From an uncultured Eubacteriales bacterium (lineage in GTDB: Bacteria > Bacillota > Clostridia > Oscillospirales > CAG-272), in contig CAKVOU010000002.1 of the NCBI GenBank assembly GCA_934796165.1, forward strand, positions 186,001 through 250,000: a stretch of DNA of 64,000 nt, read 5' to 3'. Below, in pieces: positions 1 to 9,587 of this stretch; the stretch's first letter is position 1, and every line of letters starts with the position of its first letter. Under the pieces are notes generated by a model that saw only the letters and a list, made by a program, of their open reading frames with translations, searched no databases and had not been told where the DNA came from. Made by a program: the position numbers and the translations under genes.

Positions 1-2
1 AA

Positions 3-1013
3 GGTGCGACCTGCGGTCTTGCCATGAGCAATAAAGTAGCCGGCTCGTACTTTTCCATTGATAATTATATGAAAATATTCGGGGCAAGCCCGTATTCCTG
101 GCTGCTCGGCTCCGACGGTCAGCTTCATGCCGACGAAATCTCGGAAAACAGCAAGACTGCTCTCCGCTGGCTGAACAAGTTATACAAAGAAGGCATCCTG
201 ACCAAGGATGTTGCCGCTTCCACGGTGGACGCCGTTCAGGCAGACGTTCTTGGCGGAAAATGCGGCGTTGTGATTGGTCCCTGGTGGCAGTTCGAGTATC
301 CTTTGGGCACGGCAGTCGGCAACGGAGATAACTGGGTTGCCGCCGAAATACCGCTTGCAGACGGACAGAATGTAGTCGTTGATCGCCAGCAGGTCGAGTT
401 CTATTATGTTGTCAATAAAAAGTGCAAAAACCCGGAGGCACTGTTCAAGATGATCAATATGTATATTGAGCTTGACGGGAAGCCGGAAGCCGCTGCCGAA
501 AACGGTTATGTCTGGAGCTGGTGCCCCACGCAGTTCTATGATCCCTACGACATCAACGAACAGTTCATTGAAATCAACAAGCAGCTGGAAATCGACCCGA
601 AAGCAGAGGGTCCCGCTCCCGAAAACTGGACAGCCCACATGAAAAAACTGTGGGATGCATACCCCGAGTATCTTATCTGGAAAGAAGATTCCTTCGCCAC
701 CAAGTACCAGGAAAATATGTTCATGAACATTGCAACGCGCGTCAACAAAGACGGTGCCTGGGCACAGATCGTCAACGTATACGATGTGGAAAAACGAGTG
801 GTATATGATGAATTCTACGGGATTTCCACTCCGGCAATGTCAAGCAAGGGCGCAATCATGGCACAGGAAGTGGAAGAGTATTATCTGAAAGTAATCATGG
901 GTGAAAAAGACATTGATTCGACGTGGGATTCGTTTGTTTCCTCCTGGAAAAGAATCGGCGGAGACGAGGTTACCGCGGAAATCAACGACTGGTACGCAAA
1001 GCAGGCAAGGTAA
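3..1013 (+). CDS. Extracellular solute-binding protein of a sugar ABC transporter (5' truncated by window)
   Basis: This is the C-terminal part of an LplA/YtcQ-type carbohydrate-binding lipoprotein. The frame is open from the window edge, so signal peptide and N-lobe lie outside. Visible parts are the hinge and C-lobe, rich in aromatic residues (WWQFEYP, YVWSWCP, MKKLWDAYPEY) as usual for sugar pockets, and a C-terminal region resembling SBP_bac_1 proteins (DSTWDSFVSSWKRIGGDEV). It is followed after 5 bp by the first of two permease genes, the normal order for type-I sugar importers that lack their own ATPase gene. The family is clear from context and sequence; the sugar is unknown. Confidence 0.85.
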   Translation, partial: GATCGLAMSNKVAGSYFSIDNYMKIFGASPYSWLLGSDGQLHADEISENSKTALRWLNKLYKEGILTKDVAASTVDAVQADVLGGKCGVVIGPWWQFEYPLGTAVGNGDNWVAAEIPLADGQNVVVDRQQVEFYYVVNKKCKNPEALFKMINMYIELDGKPEAAAENGYVWSWCPTQFYDPYDINEQFIEINKQLEIDPKAEGPAPENWTAHMKKLWDAYPEYLIWKEDSFATKYQENMFMNIATRVNKDGAWAQIVNVYDVEKRVVYDEFYGISTPAMSSKGAIMAQEVEEYYLKVIMGEKDIDSTWDSFVSSWKRIGGDEVTAEINDWYAKQAR

Positions 1014-1018
1014 CTGAT

Positions 1019-1969
1019 ATGGAAGAAACAGCAATTGTAAAGCAGCGTACCCCGTCCAAATTCAAGAGTTTTGTCAAAACGCAATGGATTTGGTGGGCCA
1101 TGCTGTTGCCGGGCATTATTCTGACACTGATTTTCAAATACGGTTCCATGTTCGGAATCGTCATGGCATTCCAGGATTTCAACATTTATAAGGGTACCTT
1201 CTTTGGTCAGGCATGGGCGAGTGATCACGGCTTCGGTAACTTCATCTACGTTTTCAAAATGGAGAAATTCTGGCAGTCCGTGTTCAACACCCTTCTGATT
1301 TCCGGAATCAAAATCATTCTCGGAATTCTTGTTCCCCTTCTCCTGGCGATTCTCATCAACGAAGTCGGAAAAAGATGGTTTTCCAGATTCGTTCAGACCT
1401 CCTTTTTCTTACCGTTTTTCCTCAGCTGGGTAATTCTCGGAAGCATTCTGCTTGAAATGTTCTCTTATGGAGGAATCGTCAATACCATCATCGAAAAGAT
1501 TGGCGGCACGCGTATTCTGTTCTTCCTTGATAACAACTGGTTCCGGGCGCTGATCATCCTCTCCGATGTGTGGAAGGGGATGGGCTACAATATGGTCATC
1601 TTCCTTGCGGCAATCATGGGGGTTGACGAAACACTGTTCGAAGCTACGGAGATTGACGGCGGCAATCGTTTTCAACAGATTGTTCACGTCATGCTGCCGA
1701 GTATCGCTCCCGTCGTTATCCTGGTCATGACGCTCTCCATCGGAGGGCTTCTCAACGGCGGATTTGACCAGGTGCTCGTCATGTATAACCCGATGGTATA
1801 CGAAGGCGGCGACATCATTGATACCTTTGTTTATCGTCTCGGTATGTTTGGCGACCGCCAGGTGGACGTCGCAAGTGCGGTCAACCTTGCCAAATCGTTC
1901 GTAACGATCATTCTGATGGGCGGAGCCTATTTCTTTGCCTATAAGAAGTTTGATTACCGTATTTTCTGA
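1019..1969 (+). CDS. Sugar ABC transporter permease, LplB/YteP type
   Basis: This is an inner-membrane permease of about 316 residues with six predicted hydrophobic segments. The EAA loop for contact with the ATPase is visible as EATEIDGGNRFQQIVHVMLPSIAP. I chose the ATG at 1019 because it follows the SBP stop closely and gives the usual N-terminus (basic stretch before WWAMLLPGIILTLIF); the open frame extends further upstream but overlaps the SBP gene. It works with the next permease as a heterodimer. No ATPase gene is nearby, so a shared MsmK-like ATPase is inferred. Confidence 0.9.
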   Translation: MEETAIVKQRTPSKFKSFVKTQWIWWAMLLPGIILTLIFKYGSMFGIVMAFQDFNIYKGTFFGQAWASDHGFGNFIYVFKMEKFWQSVFNTLLISGIKIILGILVPLLLAILINEVGKRWFSRFVQTSFFLPFFLSWVILGSILLEMFSYGGIVNTIIEKIGGTRILFFLDNNWFRALIILSDVWKGMGYNMVIFLAAIMGVDETLFEATEIDGGNRFQQIVHVMLPSIAPVVILVMTLSIGGLLNGGFDQVLVMYNPMVYEGGDIIDTFVYRLGMFGDRQVDVASAVNLAKSFVTIILMGGAYFFAYKKFDYRIF

Positions 1970-1988
1970 TACGAAGACCGGAGGCAAC

Positions 1989-2888
1989 ATGAAAATCAAA
2001 AAATCCAGAAGCCGCATTGCCTTTGAGATCGTGAACTATACGATTCTGGCACTGCTTGCATTGATGTGTATATTTCCGTTTGTGCATTTGCTCGCCGTGT
2101 CTTTTTCCGCCGACGAATTCACGAGTAAGGGAGAGGTATTCCTGATCCCGCAGGGTTTTACCTTGCAGGCGTATGAATATCTGGCACAGAAAAAAGAGTT
2201 TTTCACGGCGCTCGGCATCAGTGTACTGAGGACCGTGATCGGAACAGCAATCTCTCTCGTTGTGATCGTCATGACGGCGTACCCGCTTTCCAAAACGGAT
2301 GGGCGGTTCAAGGGAAGAACCGGTTTCACGTGGTTCTTCCTCATCACCATGTTTTTCGGCGGCGGGTTGTTTGCGACCTATTTCCTGTACAAACAATTGG
2401 GACTGCTCAACAGTTTCCTCGTGTACATTCTGCCGGGAGCCTGCGACGTGTGGTTCGTCCTCATGATGATGAATTTCTTCCGCGGCATCCCGAAGGAAAT
2501 CGAGGAAGCGGCTCTGATCGACGGCGCAGGACAATTCTCAATTCTGTTCAAGATTTATATTCCGCTTGCCATGCCGTCTATCGCCACAATCGTACTGTTT
2601 ACGGCAATCGGTCAGTGGAACAGCTGGTTTGACGGAATCATGTTTATGAACGACCCGGGTAAGTATCCGCTCCAGTCCTACCTGTATACCATGATCGTAT
2701 CCAGCGACCCGACCAAGCAGTCCGGATTTACCCTGACGCCGGACCAGCTGGAAGCACTCAAAAACATCGGCGGTAAAAACCTGCAATCGGCGCAAATTTT
2801 CCTGGGAATTCTGCCGATTGCCCTGGTATTCCCCTTCTTGCAGCGTTTCTTCGTTAAGGGAATCACCGTCGGAAGCGTGAAAGGATAA
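1989..2888 (+). CDS. Sugar ABC transporter permease, YtcP/AraQ type
   Basis: Second permease, about 299 residues, with typical opening (basic N-terminus, then a membrane segment near residues 13-33) and the EAA loop EEAALIDGAGQFSILFKIYIPL. The start at ATG 1989 has GGAGG at 1980-1984. The C-terminus RFFVKGITVGSVKG is the family hallmark. It pairs with the preceding LplB-type protein; together they import an oligosaccharide or glycoside, probably the substrate of the two glycosidases downstream. Confidence 0.9.
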   Translation: MKIKKSRSRIAFEIVNYTILALLALMCIFPFVHLLAVSFSADEFTSKGEVFLIPQGFTLQAYEYLAQKKEFFTALGISVLRTVIGTAISLVVIVMTAYPLSKTDGRFKGRTGFTWFFLITMFFGGGLFATYFLYKQLGLLNSFLVYILPGACDVWFVLMMMNFFRGIPKEIEEAALIDGAGQFSILFKIYIPLAMPSIATIVLFTAIGQWNSWFDGIMFMNDPGKYPLQSYLYTMIVSSDPTKQSGFTLTPDQLEALKNIGGKNLQSAQIFLGILPIALVFPFLQRFFVKGITVGSVKG

Positions 2889-2891
2889 ACA

Positions 2892-4613
2892 ATGAAACTG
2901 ACAAGAATACTTGCGATCGTTTTGCTTCTTTCACTGTCCCTCGGCAGTTTCATTGCCTGCTCCGGAGCAACCGCTTCCGGCACGGATGGCAAAGTACTTC
3001 TCTGTTATGCGGGCGACAGCCGGGATGAATTCGGCGGCAGTGTTTACCATGCTGCCATCCAAGAGGCAAAATGCGGGTTTCACACAGTCGAACTCGGCAA
3101 GAACGCAACAAATTATCAGGCAACAGTTGAGGAAGCATTGAATCAAAGCGGCGCGGAGATTGTTGTTATCGTCGGTCGGGAAGCGTACAACGGTCTCGCG
3201 GATTATATCAAAAGCTTCAGAGGGATGAACTTCATCGTGGTCGATGCTTCGCTGACGGAAATCCCCGCCAATGTCTGTGCTTTGGAATTCCAGCCGGAGG
3301 AATACGGTTATCTCAGCGGAAAACTGGCAGCAGCCTCGGGCGCCGGGGATGTCGGATACCTTTCAGTCTGGCACAACCACTTTGACAACAGGATTCTGTA
3401 CGGCTTCCTGCAGGGCGTTGAAAACAAAAAAGTACATGTGCGTTACATGGAAGAGGCAACCAATGTCGTGAAAGCGGCAGACTATGTAAAAACGCTTGCG
3501 AAGGAAAATGTCAGCATTCTGTTCGACCGGAGCGGACGCAGCAGTCTTGGCGGCATTGATGCGGCAAAACAGGCAAGTATGGCTGTATTGTACGGTGACA
3601 TCAACCTGAAACTGGCTGCCGCGGAATCCAAAAGCGCCGAAACAATCGGCGTGATCGCGGGCGGGGTGGCAAAAAACTATAATTCAGCAATGAAAGCAGT
3701 ACAGAAAATGGCACAGACAGGGTTTGAAACAGGAAAAGCGGTATACCTGACGGCAAAAGAAGACGCATTCGTTGCCGACGGTATTGATGCGGGAAGTGTC
3801 GTTTTCCCGGAGGGCAGTACGGAGAGCTTTGAGTCACTCTGTCAGAAAAAAATCGTAAACGGGGACCTGCTCTATTCCCCGAAATACTCGGTCGAGGCTC
3901 CTTACCACGAGGCGATTCCCGCCTGTGCGGATACGAACGACTGGAAGTATGCTCCCCGGGCAGGGTCCGGGAACGGCATGAAACCGCTCGGCTGGAAGGG
4001 TATCGGCATTTGGTCCACCATTTATCTGCAGCAGGATCAGAAACCCGTTTCCAACACCGGCATAGAATTTCAGAATATGAAATTGTGGGCATACACACGT
4101 ACAACCGGATGGGTTATGCTGGAACACGCAAATCCCAAGGGAGCGTTTTACGACGAAAACTTCTCCGGAGATTCACACAAAGATTTTCGGTCCAATTTCA
4201 TCAATTATGAGAGCGAAAAACGCACCAGAATCAAACTGGATTACGGAACGCTCGGTTACAATTACCACCCGTTCGGCAGTCAGATCGACCTCGTGGAGGC
4301 AGGATTGCTGAATCCGGACGGCAGTGTAATCAACGGAGATACGCTGTATATTCTGTCCGAAATGGACATCCGGTTGTGCGTCTGGGACGCATCTCAACCC
4401 TCGGACATGGATGATGCAAAATATGTCGCAAACATCGGTGCCGACTGGTGGCGCGAAAAAGGGCTCTCCTGGACGCCGGACTGGAACAGCAACAAGGATG
4501 TGTGCGTCGGTCAGTTCCGTACAATCACAAAAGACTGGAAGCGTCTGTATATGACCAATGTTCCCGCGGACCTCTATGAGGAAATCTTCAGCGATTTCCC
4601 GTTTGACCACTGA
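2892..4613 (+). CDS. BMP-family lipoprotein with an unrecognised C-terminal domain
   Basis: The N-terminus is a lipoprotein signal (hydrophobic core, then a lipobox ending at Cys 23). Residues about 35-320 resemble basic membrane protein (BMP/PnrA) substrate-binding proteins: an NAD-fold-like start, FIVVDASLTEIPANVCALEF, EYGYLSGKLAA and a GFLQGVENK segment equivalent to the BMP signature. BMP proteins usually end near 350 residues. Here about 230 more follow, rich in Trp and Tyr (GWKGIGIWSTIYLQQ, ADWWREKGLSW), with no family I recognise. It starts 3 bp after the second permease, so it belongs to the sugar operon. BMP proteins normally bind nucleosides, so its role here is uncertain. Confidence 0.75.
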   Translation: MKLTRILAIVLLLSLSLGSFIACSGATASGTDGKVLLCYAGDSRDEFGGSVYHAAIQEAKCGFHTVELGKNATNYQATVEEALNQSGAEIVVIVGREAYNGLADYIKSFRGMNFIVVDASLTEIPANVCALEFQPEEYGYLSGKLAAASGAGDVGYLSVWHNHFDNRILYGFLQGVENKKVHVRYMEEATNVVKAADYVKTLAKENVSILFDRSGRSSLGGIDAAKQASMAVLYGDINLKLAAAESKSAETIGVIAGGVAKNYNSAMKAVQKMAQTGFETGKAVYLTAKEDAFVADGIDAGSVVFPEGSTESFESLCQKKIVNGDLLYSPKYSVEAPYHEAIPACADTNDWKYAPRAGSGNGMKPLGWKGIGIWSTIYLQQDQKPVSNTGIEFQNMKLWAYTRTTGWVMLEHANPKGAFYDENFSGDSHKDFRSNFINYESEKRTRIKLDYGTLGYNYHPFGSQIDLVEAGLLNPDGSVINGDTLYILSEMDIRLCVWDASQPSDMDDAKYVANIGADWWREKGLSWTPDWNSNKDVCVGQFRTITKDWKRLYMTNVPADLYEEIFSDFPFDH

Positions 4614-4667
4614 ACCCCGGCTTTCCGGTATCGGAAGGTCAGAATATAAACAAAAAGGAGAAAGTCA

Positions 4668-6203
4668 ATGATGAGAAAGAACAAGTTCTGGTTGGTAGCG
4701 GTCGCGCTGCTCGTTTTGGTCGCCACGGTGTTTACCGTCGGCTGTTCCGGGAATAAACCGGAAGAAACCAAGAAACCGTCTACCCCCACATCAACCTCGG
4801 TCAAGCTCGACAAAGATACCCTGAGCCTTGATGCCGATGCCAGCGAACAGCTTACGGCAACCGGCGCAACCGAAGTGAAATGGGAATCAAGCAATCAGGC
4901 AGTCGCAACGGTTGACGCAAACGGAAAGGTAACCGGCGTGAACGCCGGCACCTGCAAGGTGACCGTCAGCACCGCGGACGGCAAATACCAGGCGGAATGC
5001 ACGGTCACGGTTACCGGTTATCATCTGAGCAACAAGGTCGTTTCCGGTATCAACAAGATTGAAAACAATACCTATAACGGCGAGATCAACTATGTGATCG
5101 ACAACTCGGACGAAAACGCATTCACGATCAGCTATGACAGAAGCAAGATGAAAAACACGTGGACGAGTCTGGTTCTCTGGTACGATTGCACGCTGAATCC
5201 TACGGCGTTTGAATTGGAGTTTGAAATCGTCAAGGGAAGTCTGCCCGTCATGCAGTTTGAATTCGGCGGAGAGAGCAGCTTCAAGCAGTACGAACGCTTC
5301 GAAACCAAAGCCGGAAAGAACACGATCAGTGTGAACACGACCGATCTGGACCTGGACGGCGAAGGCAGCTGGAAGGCAATTTATCTGGAACTCAACAACC
5401 CCTGCCCTCTCGACGGAACCACGGATGATACCCTCGGCGAGACGGTCATCCGGTTCACAAAAATTGCAATGATCGAAGGGGAAAAGACCGCTCCTGCGGC
5501 TCCTGCGAATGCAGAAGTCAAAGACGGCGTGGTATATTGGGACAGAGTGCTTGCGGCAACTGAATATGAGCTGGAGGTTGACGGCAAGATGATTGCGGAT
5601 CTCAGTGCGCGTACCCGTCCCGCCGGCGATGCTCCCGTCATGTACCGCGCATACAAGCCCACCGAGGAAAATGCCTTTGCGGCGGGCGAACATACCGCAA
5701 AAATCAGAAGCAAGAACAGTGCCGGTGTATCCGACTGGACCGAATTTACCTTTACCATTGCCAGCGGCACCGGAGAGGAACCGACCGCTTTCAACAAGAT
5801 CACGTCCACCGGCAACAACCAGTGGAATGCAACCAAAGACTTTTACACCGCAACGGAAAAGGAAGACGGCAGCATCAGCCTTACCTTCACCGCGGCGGCA
5901 AGCGACGAGTGGAGCACCTTCCTCTTCAATTTCGACACGGCAACCATTGATGCGACCAAACTGCACATCAAGCTGCGCCTCGTCAGCGGGGACCTTGAAA
6001 AGGTCCGTTTCCAGGTGGACGGTGCAAACGGCTCCGTTTACGGTGAAGACCTGGTGTTCATGGACGGCGTCGCTGAGCTGTCATTCGAAGTGGAGAGCGA
6101 CAAGCTTGCCTCGTCCTACGGTTCGGTCATGCTTTTCCTCAACAAGTATGCAACGGCGGGACAGACGTTCGAAATTGAAGTTCTCGACGTCTCCCTGATT
6201 TGA
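4668..6203 (+). CDS. Lipoprotein with BIG2 Ig-like domain and two CBM-like modules
   Basis: Signal peptide with a lipobox (VFTVGC) is followed by a Thr/Pro linker and a BIG2 Ig-like domain at about residues 45-118 (typical VTGVNAGTCKVTV). Two related beta-rich modules follow, about residues 120-275 and 370-511. Both run from an ITSTGN/INKIENN-like start to an FTKIAMIE/EVLDVSLI end, as in carbohydrate-binding-like modules. An FnIII-like segment (APAAPANAEVKDGVVYWDRV) lies between them. It is probably cell-surface attached and holds polysaccharide near the transporter. No catalytic domain is seen. Confidence 0.7.
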   Translation: MMRKNKFWLVAVALLVLVATVFTVGCSGNKPEETKKPSTPTSTSVKLDKDTLSLDADASEQLTATGATEVKWESSNQAVATVDANGKVTGVNAGTCKVTVSTADGKYQAECTVTVTGYHLSNKVVSGINKIENNTYNGEINYVIDNSDENAFTISYDRSKMKNTWTSLVLWYDCTLNPTAFELEFEIVKGSLPVMQFEFGGESSFKQYERFETKAGKNTISVNTTDLDLDGEGSWKAIYLELNNPCPLDGTTDDTLGETVIRFTKIAMIEGEKTAPAAPANAEVKDGVVYWDRVLAATEYELEVDGKMIADLSARTRPAGDAPVMYRAYKPTEENAFAAGEHTAKIRSKNSAGVSDWTEFTFTIASGTGEEPTAFNKITSTGNNQWNATKDFYTATEKEDGSISLTFTAAASDEWSTFLFNFDTATIDATKLHIKLRLVSGDLEKVRFQVDGANGSVYGEDLVFMDGVAELSFEVESDKLASSYGSVMLFLNKYATAGQTFEIEVLDVSLI

Positions 6204-6219
6204 CCCAATAAATGATTCC

Positions 6220-6249
6220 GGGCGGGCATAACATCTGTTAGGTCCGCCC
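6220..6249 (+). terminator. Weak intercistronic hairpin
   Basis: A six-pair GGGCGG/CCGCCC stem with an 18-base loop lies between the lipoprotein and the GH37-like gene. There is no T-run, so it may be an mRNA-processing or stability hairpin rather than a terminator. Confidence 0.3.
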
Positions 6250-6273
6250 ATTCTGTAAACGGAGGACAATACA

Positions 6274-7449
6274 GTGACAGTACGGGAGTACATTCGGGAA
6301 AGCTGGGACAGAAGTCTCAGGACAAAGGGACACCGGAAAGATGGGATTGCTCTGCCCTATTCCTACAATTCGCCGTGTGCTGAGGGTATTTTCGACGAGT
6401 TTTATTACTGGGACACCTGCTTCATCAACAAGGGACTGATTTCTGACGGCAAGTACGAAGACGCCCTGCACAATGTTCTGAATATGGCTTATCTCATCGG
6501 GCAGTACGGATTCATGCCGAATGCGGCGGTGACGGGGATGCTGAACCGCTCGCAACCACCTCTGTTCGGAGTCATGGTTCATGATATCCTGCCCCACACT
6601 ACCGAAGAGCAAAGACACACCCTCATTGATGCCATGGAACGCGAATACGGATTCTGGACGAGCCGGCGCACATTGCCGTCGGGGCTGAACCGATACGGCA
6701 ATTCTGCCGACAAAGCGACAAAACAATCTATGGCAGACGAAGCGGAAAAACGCCTGTCCCGCCAATTTACAGGCGTTGACAGAGAAACACTCGGAAACAA
6801 CATTCTGGCGGAATGCGAGTCCGGGTGGGATTTCTCCCCCAGATTTGACTTTCACTGTACGGACTTTGCTCCGGTAGATCTTAACAGCATTTTATATCAT
6901 TATGAAAATTTACTTGCAGAATATGTGCCGTGTAAGCGGGACTTTTACCGTGAAGCCGCAGACGCGCGGAAGGAACGGATGTACCGTTACTGTTTCGACG
7001 GAGAAAAGCTGACCGACGCGATGCCGGGCAAAGGTTTTTCCGGGGTTACCTCCGCCGCGTGCGCACTTCCGTTTGCGGTGGGGCTGTCAACGGACAAAGA
7101 GACGCTCTTACGCATCGTTGAAAAGCTGGAATACCCGCACGGCATCGCCGCCTGTGAGAAAACATCCGACGGCTTTGCTCCTCAATGGGGGTATCCCAAT
7201 ATGTGGGCGCCGCTTGTCTGGTTCGTATACCGCGCACTTGAGACGCTGGGGCTGCATGAAGACAGCGTTCGCATCGGAAACAAATACCTGTCGGCGGTGG
7301 AAGAGAGCTTCGCCGCAACGGGCAAACTGTGGGAAAAATATGACGCCGTTCACGGCGGAAAAGCAACGGTCAATGAATACACCGAGACGGAAATGCTCGG
7401 TTGGACGGCAGGAGTGTATAACAGTATTTATGACGAAATCAAACGATAA
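6274..7449 (+). CDS. Trehalase-family (GH37-like, (alpha/alpha)6) glycosidase
   Basis: The start is GTG at 6274 with GGAGGA at 6261-6266. Three stretches match the trehalase signatures: FDEFYYWDTCFINKGL (like the FxExYxWDxY motif), GFMPNAAVTGMLNRSQPP (GFIPNGxRxYYLxRSQPP), and QWGYPNMWAPLVW (QWDYPNGWAP). At 391 residues it is shorter than E. coli trehalase (about 550). It has no signal peptide, so it acts in the cytoplasm on imported sugar. Members of this fold also cleave other alpha-glycosides, so trehalose is not certain. Confidence 0.8.
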   Translation: MTVREYIRESWDRSLRTKGHRKDGIALPYSYNSPCAEGIFDEFYYWDTCFINKGLISDGKYEDALHNVLNMAYLIGQYGFMPNAAVTGMLNRSQPPLFGVMVHDILPHTTEEQRHTLIDAMEREYGFWTSRRTLPSGLNRYGNSADKATKQSMADEAEKRLSRQFTGVDRETLGNNILAECESGWDFSPRFDFHCTDFAPVDLNSILYHYENLLAEYVPCKRDFYREAADARKERMYRYCFDGEKLTDAMPGKGFSGVTSAACALPFAVGLSTDKETLLRIVEKLEYPHGIAACEKTSDGFAPQWGYPNMWAPLVWFVYRALETLGLHEDSVRIGNKYLSAVEESFAATGKLWEKYDAVHGGKATVNEYTETEMLGWTAGVYNSIYDEIKR

Positions 7450-9421
7450 AAAAATCCGGAATTATTTTCCCCTGCTGACCGGCAGGGACAACTGGTCAAG
7501 TGCCGGGTCAAAGGAGCTTCCGTCGCTTCGGATGTCCGACGGACCGCACGGACTGCGCTATGTAACGGAAGAACGGGACGGCGAACAGATCTCAAAGCCA
7601 TCGGTCTGCTATCCGACGCTGTCGGCGCTCGGCAATTCCTTTGACGAAGAGCTTGTATACCGCGTGGGACAGGCAATTGCCGAGGATTGTATCAGAGAAA
7701 ACGTCGCCGTGATTCTCGGCCCCGGAGTCAACCTCAAGCGCACTCCCCTGTGCGGAAGAAACTTTGAATACTTTTCCGAGGACGGAGTGCTTGCCGGCAA
7801 TCTGGCAAAGGCGTATATAGAAGGTGTGCAGAGCAAGGGCATCGGCACCTCCCTCAAGCACTTTGCCGCCAACAACCGCGAATACGACCGTTTCTTCCAA
7901 AGCAGTGAGATGGATGAACGCACGCTCAGGGAAACCTATTGCCGCGCGTTTGAAATCGCCCTTCGGGCAAAACCCTGGACGGTCATGTGCAGTTACAATC
8001 CCGTCAACGGTATTTACGCATCGGAAAACAAGCACCTTCTTTGCGACATTCTCCGTCGGGAGCTCGGCTTTGACGGGTTGATCGTGTCTGACTGGGGCGC
8101 GGTCAGACACCGTGCCAAATCGTTGCTTGCCGGCATTGATCTGGCAATGCCGTATAACGAAAAATTTGAAACTCAGCTCTCCGACTGGTACGAAAAGGGG
8201 CTTATCACCGACTCCGATGTGGAAGCAAGTACCGGCAGACTGCGCGCCCTTGCCGATCGGTATGAAGCGGCAAAGCCCCTGCGCAAAGCAGTTCTCAGCC
8301 GGGAGGAAAAACACGCTCTTGCGGTATCCGCGGCGGCACAAAGCGCTGTGCTTCTGAAAAACGACGGCATACTTCCGCTTGAAAAAAATCAAAAGATCGC
8401 CGTAATCGGCGGATTCGCGGAAAATCCCGAAATCGAAGGCGGCGGATCGTCGCGGGTAACCTGTGCGGAACCTCCGAGATCCCTTTGCGCCTGCCTTGAT
8501 GAAAAAGGATACCGGACCGATTATGCGCTCGGCTACATGATCCGTTATCATATGCCTACCCCGTTCGGATTACATTGTGCGGCAGATCTTGCCGCAAAAA
8601 GCGACTGTGCCGTTGTTTGTGTCGGCAACACCTGGCTGACCGAAAAAGAAGAAACCGACCGTTTCTCCATTCGTCTCAATCCGATTATGGAAGATCTGAT
8701 TCTCGACGTGGCAAACGCAAACGAAAACACCGTAGTCGTCCTGTATGCCGGTTCGGCTGTGGATGTCTCGGCGTTTTCGGACAAAGTAAAAGCGATCCTG
8801 TACATGGGGTACGGCGGTGAAGGCGTCAATGAGGCGGCTGCAATGCTTCTGTCCGGCGAAGTTTCGCCGTCCGGCAAGCTTGCGGAAACCTTCCCCGCTT
8901 CCCTTTCCGATACGGCAACGGGTACAGCTCGCGGCAACGGGTACACGGAACGGTATCCGGAAGGGTGCTTCGTCGGTTACAGGTATTACGAACAGAACGG
9001 TATCGTTCCCGCCTTTCCGTTCGGGCACGGGCTTTCCTATACGCAGTTTTCCTATGAGGACCTGCGGGTCGAAAAGCGCTCGGAGACAGATGTACACGTC
9101 ACCTTCACCGTCCTTAACACCGGCACCCGGGACGCAAGCGAGATCGTCCAGGTATATGTTGCCCCCCACGCAGGCATGGTCACCCGTCCCAAAAAGGAAT
9201 TGGCTGCGTTCGGGAAGAAATTCATCTGCGCCGGAGGACGGCAGGAGTTTGCGTTTGATCTGTCCGACCGCGATTTTGCGTACTTCAGCCCTGCCCTCGG
9301 AAGATTTTACGTGGAAAACGGCATGTATTCCATTTTGGTGGGTGCCAGCAGTACGGATATCCGCCTGAGCGCAAAAATCGAAATCAATCTGCCGGACGAA
9401 GAACAATTCTCGCGGTACTGA
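7430..9421 (+). CDS. Glycoside hydrolase family 3, beta-glucosidase-like
   Basis: About 663 residues. The first in-frame ATG giving a GH3 N-terminus (LLTGRDNWSSAG, SDGPHGLRYV) is at 7430, overlapping the previous gene by 20 bp. The nucleophile region DGLIVSDWGAVRHR contains the catalytic Asp. KHFAANNREYDR is the conserved KHF motif. The second domain (AVLLKNDGILPL, GYGGEGVNEAAAMLLSGEVSPSGKLAETFP) and the C-terminal fibronectin-like domain (FPFGHGLSYTQF) are in normal order. No signal peptide, so cytoplasmic. It finishes degradation of the imported glycoside. Confidence 0.92.
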   Translation: MTKSNDKKIRNYFPLLTGRDNWSSAGSKELPSLRMSDGPHGLRYVTEERDGEQISKPSVCYPTLSALGNSFDEELVYRVGQAIAEDCIRENVAVILGPGVNLKRTPLCGRNFEYFSEDGVLAGNLAKAYIEGVQSKGIGTSLKHFAANNREYDRFFQSSEMDERTLRETYCRAFEIALRAKPWTVMCSYNPVNGIYASENKHLLCDILRRELGFDGLIVSDWGAVRHRAKSLLAGIDLAMPYNEKFETQLSDWYEKGLITDSDVEASTGRLRALADRYEAAKPLRKAVLSREEKHALAVSAAAQSAVLLKNDGILPLEKNQKIAVIGGFAENPEIEGGGSSRVTCAEPPRSLCACLDEKGYRTDYALGYMIRYHMPTPFGLHCAADLAAKSDCAVVCVGNTWLTEKEETDRFSIRLNPIMEDLILDVANANENTVVVLYAGSAVDVSAFSDKVKAILYMGYGGEGVNEAAAMLLSGEVSPSGKLAETFPASLSDTATGTARGNGYTERYPEGCFVGYRYYEQNGIVPAFPFGHGLSYTQFSYEDLRVEKRSETDVHVTFTVLNTGTRDASEIVQVYVAPHAGMVTRPKKELAAFGKKFICAGGRQEFAFDLSDRDFAYFSPALGRFYVENGMYSILVGASSTDIRLSAKIEINLPDEEQFSRY

Positions 9422-9587
9422 GTACGGATCAGCGGGCAACCCGGGCTGCGATCGTCGGAAAGAATTCCCGGTTGTACAGCCCGGTCACCGCTTGTGCGGT
9501 TGAATTGTTCATAAAAAAGAAAATAAACCTGTGTCCCGGTACTGCCCCCTTGGGTGGCACGGAGGATCATGAAAACGGTGGTGCTGT

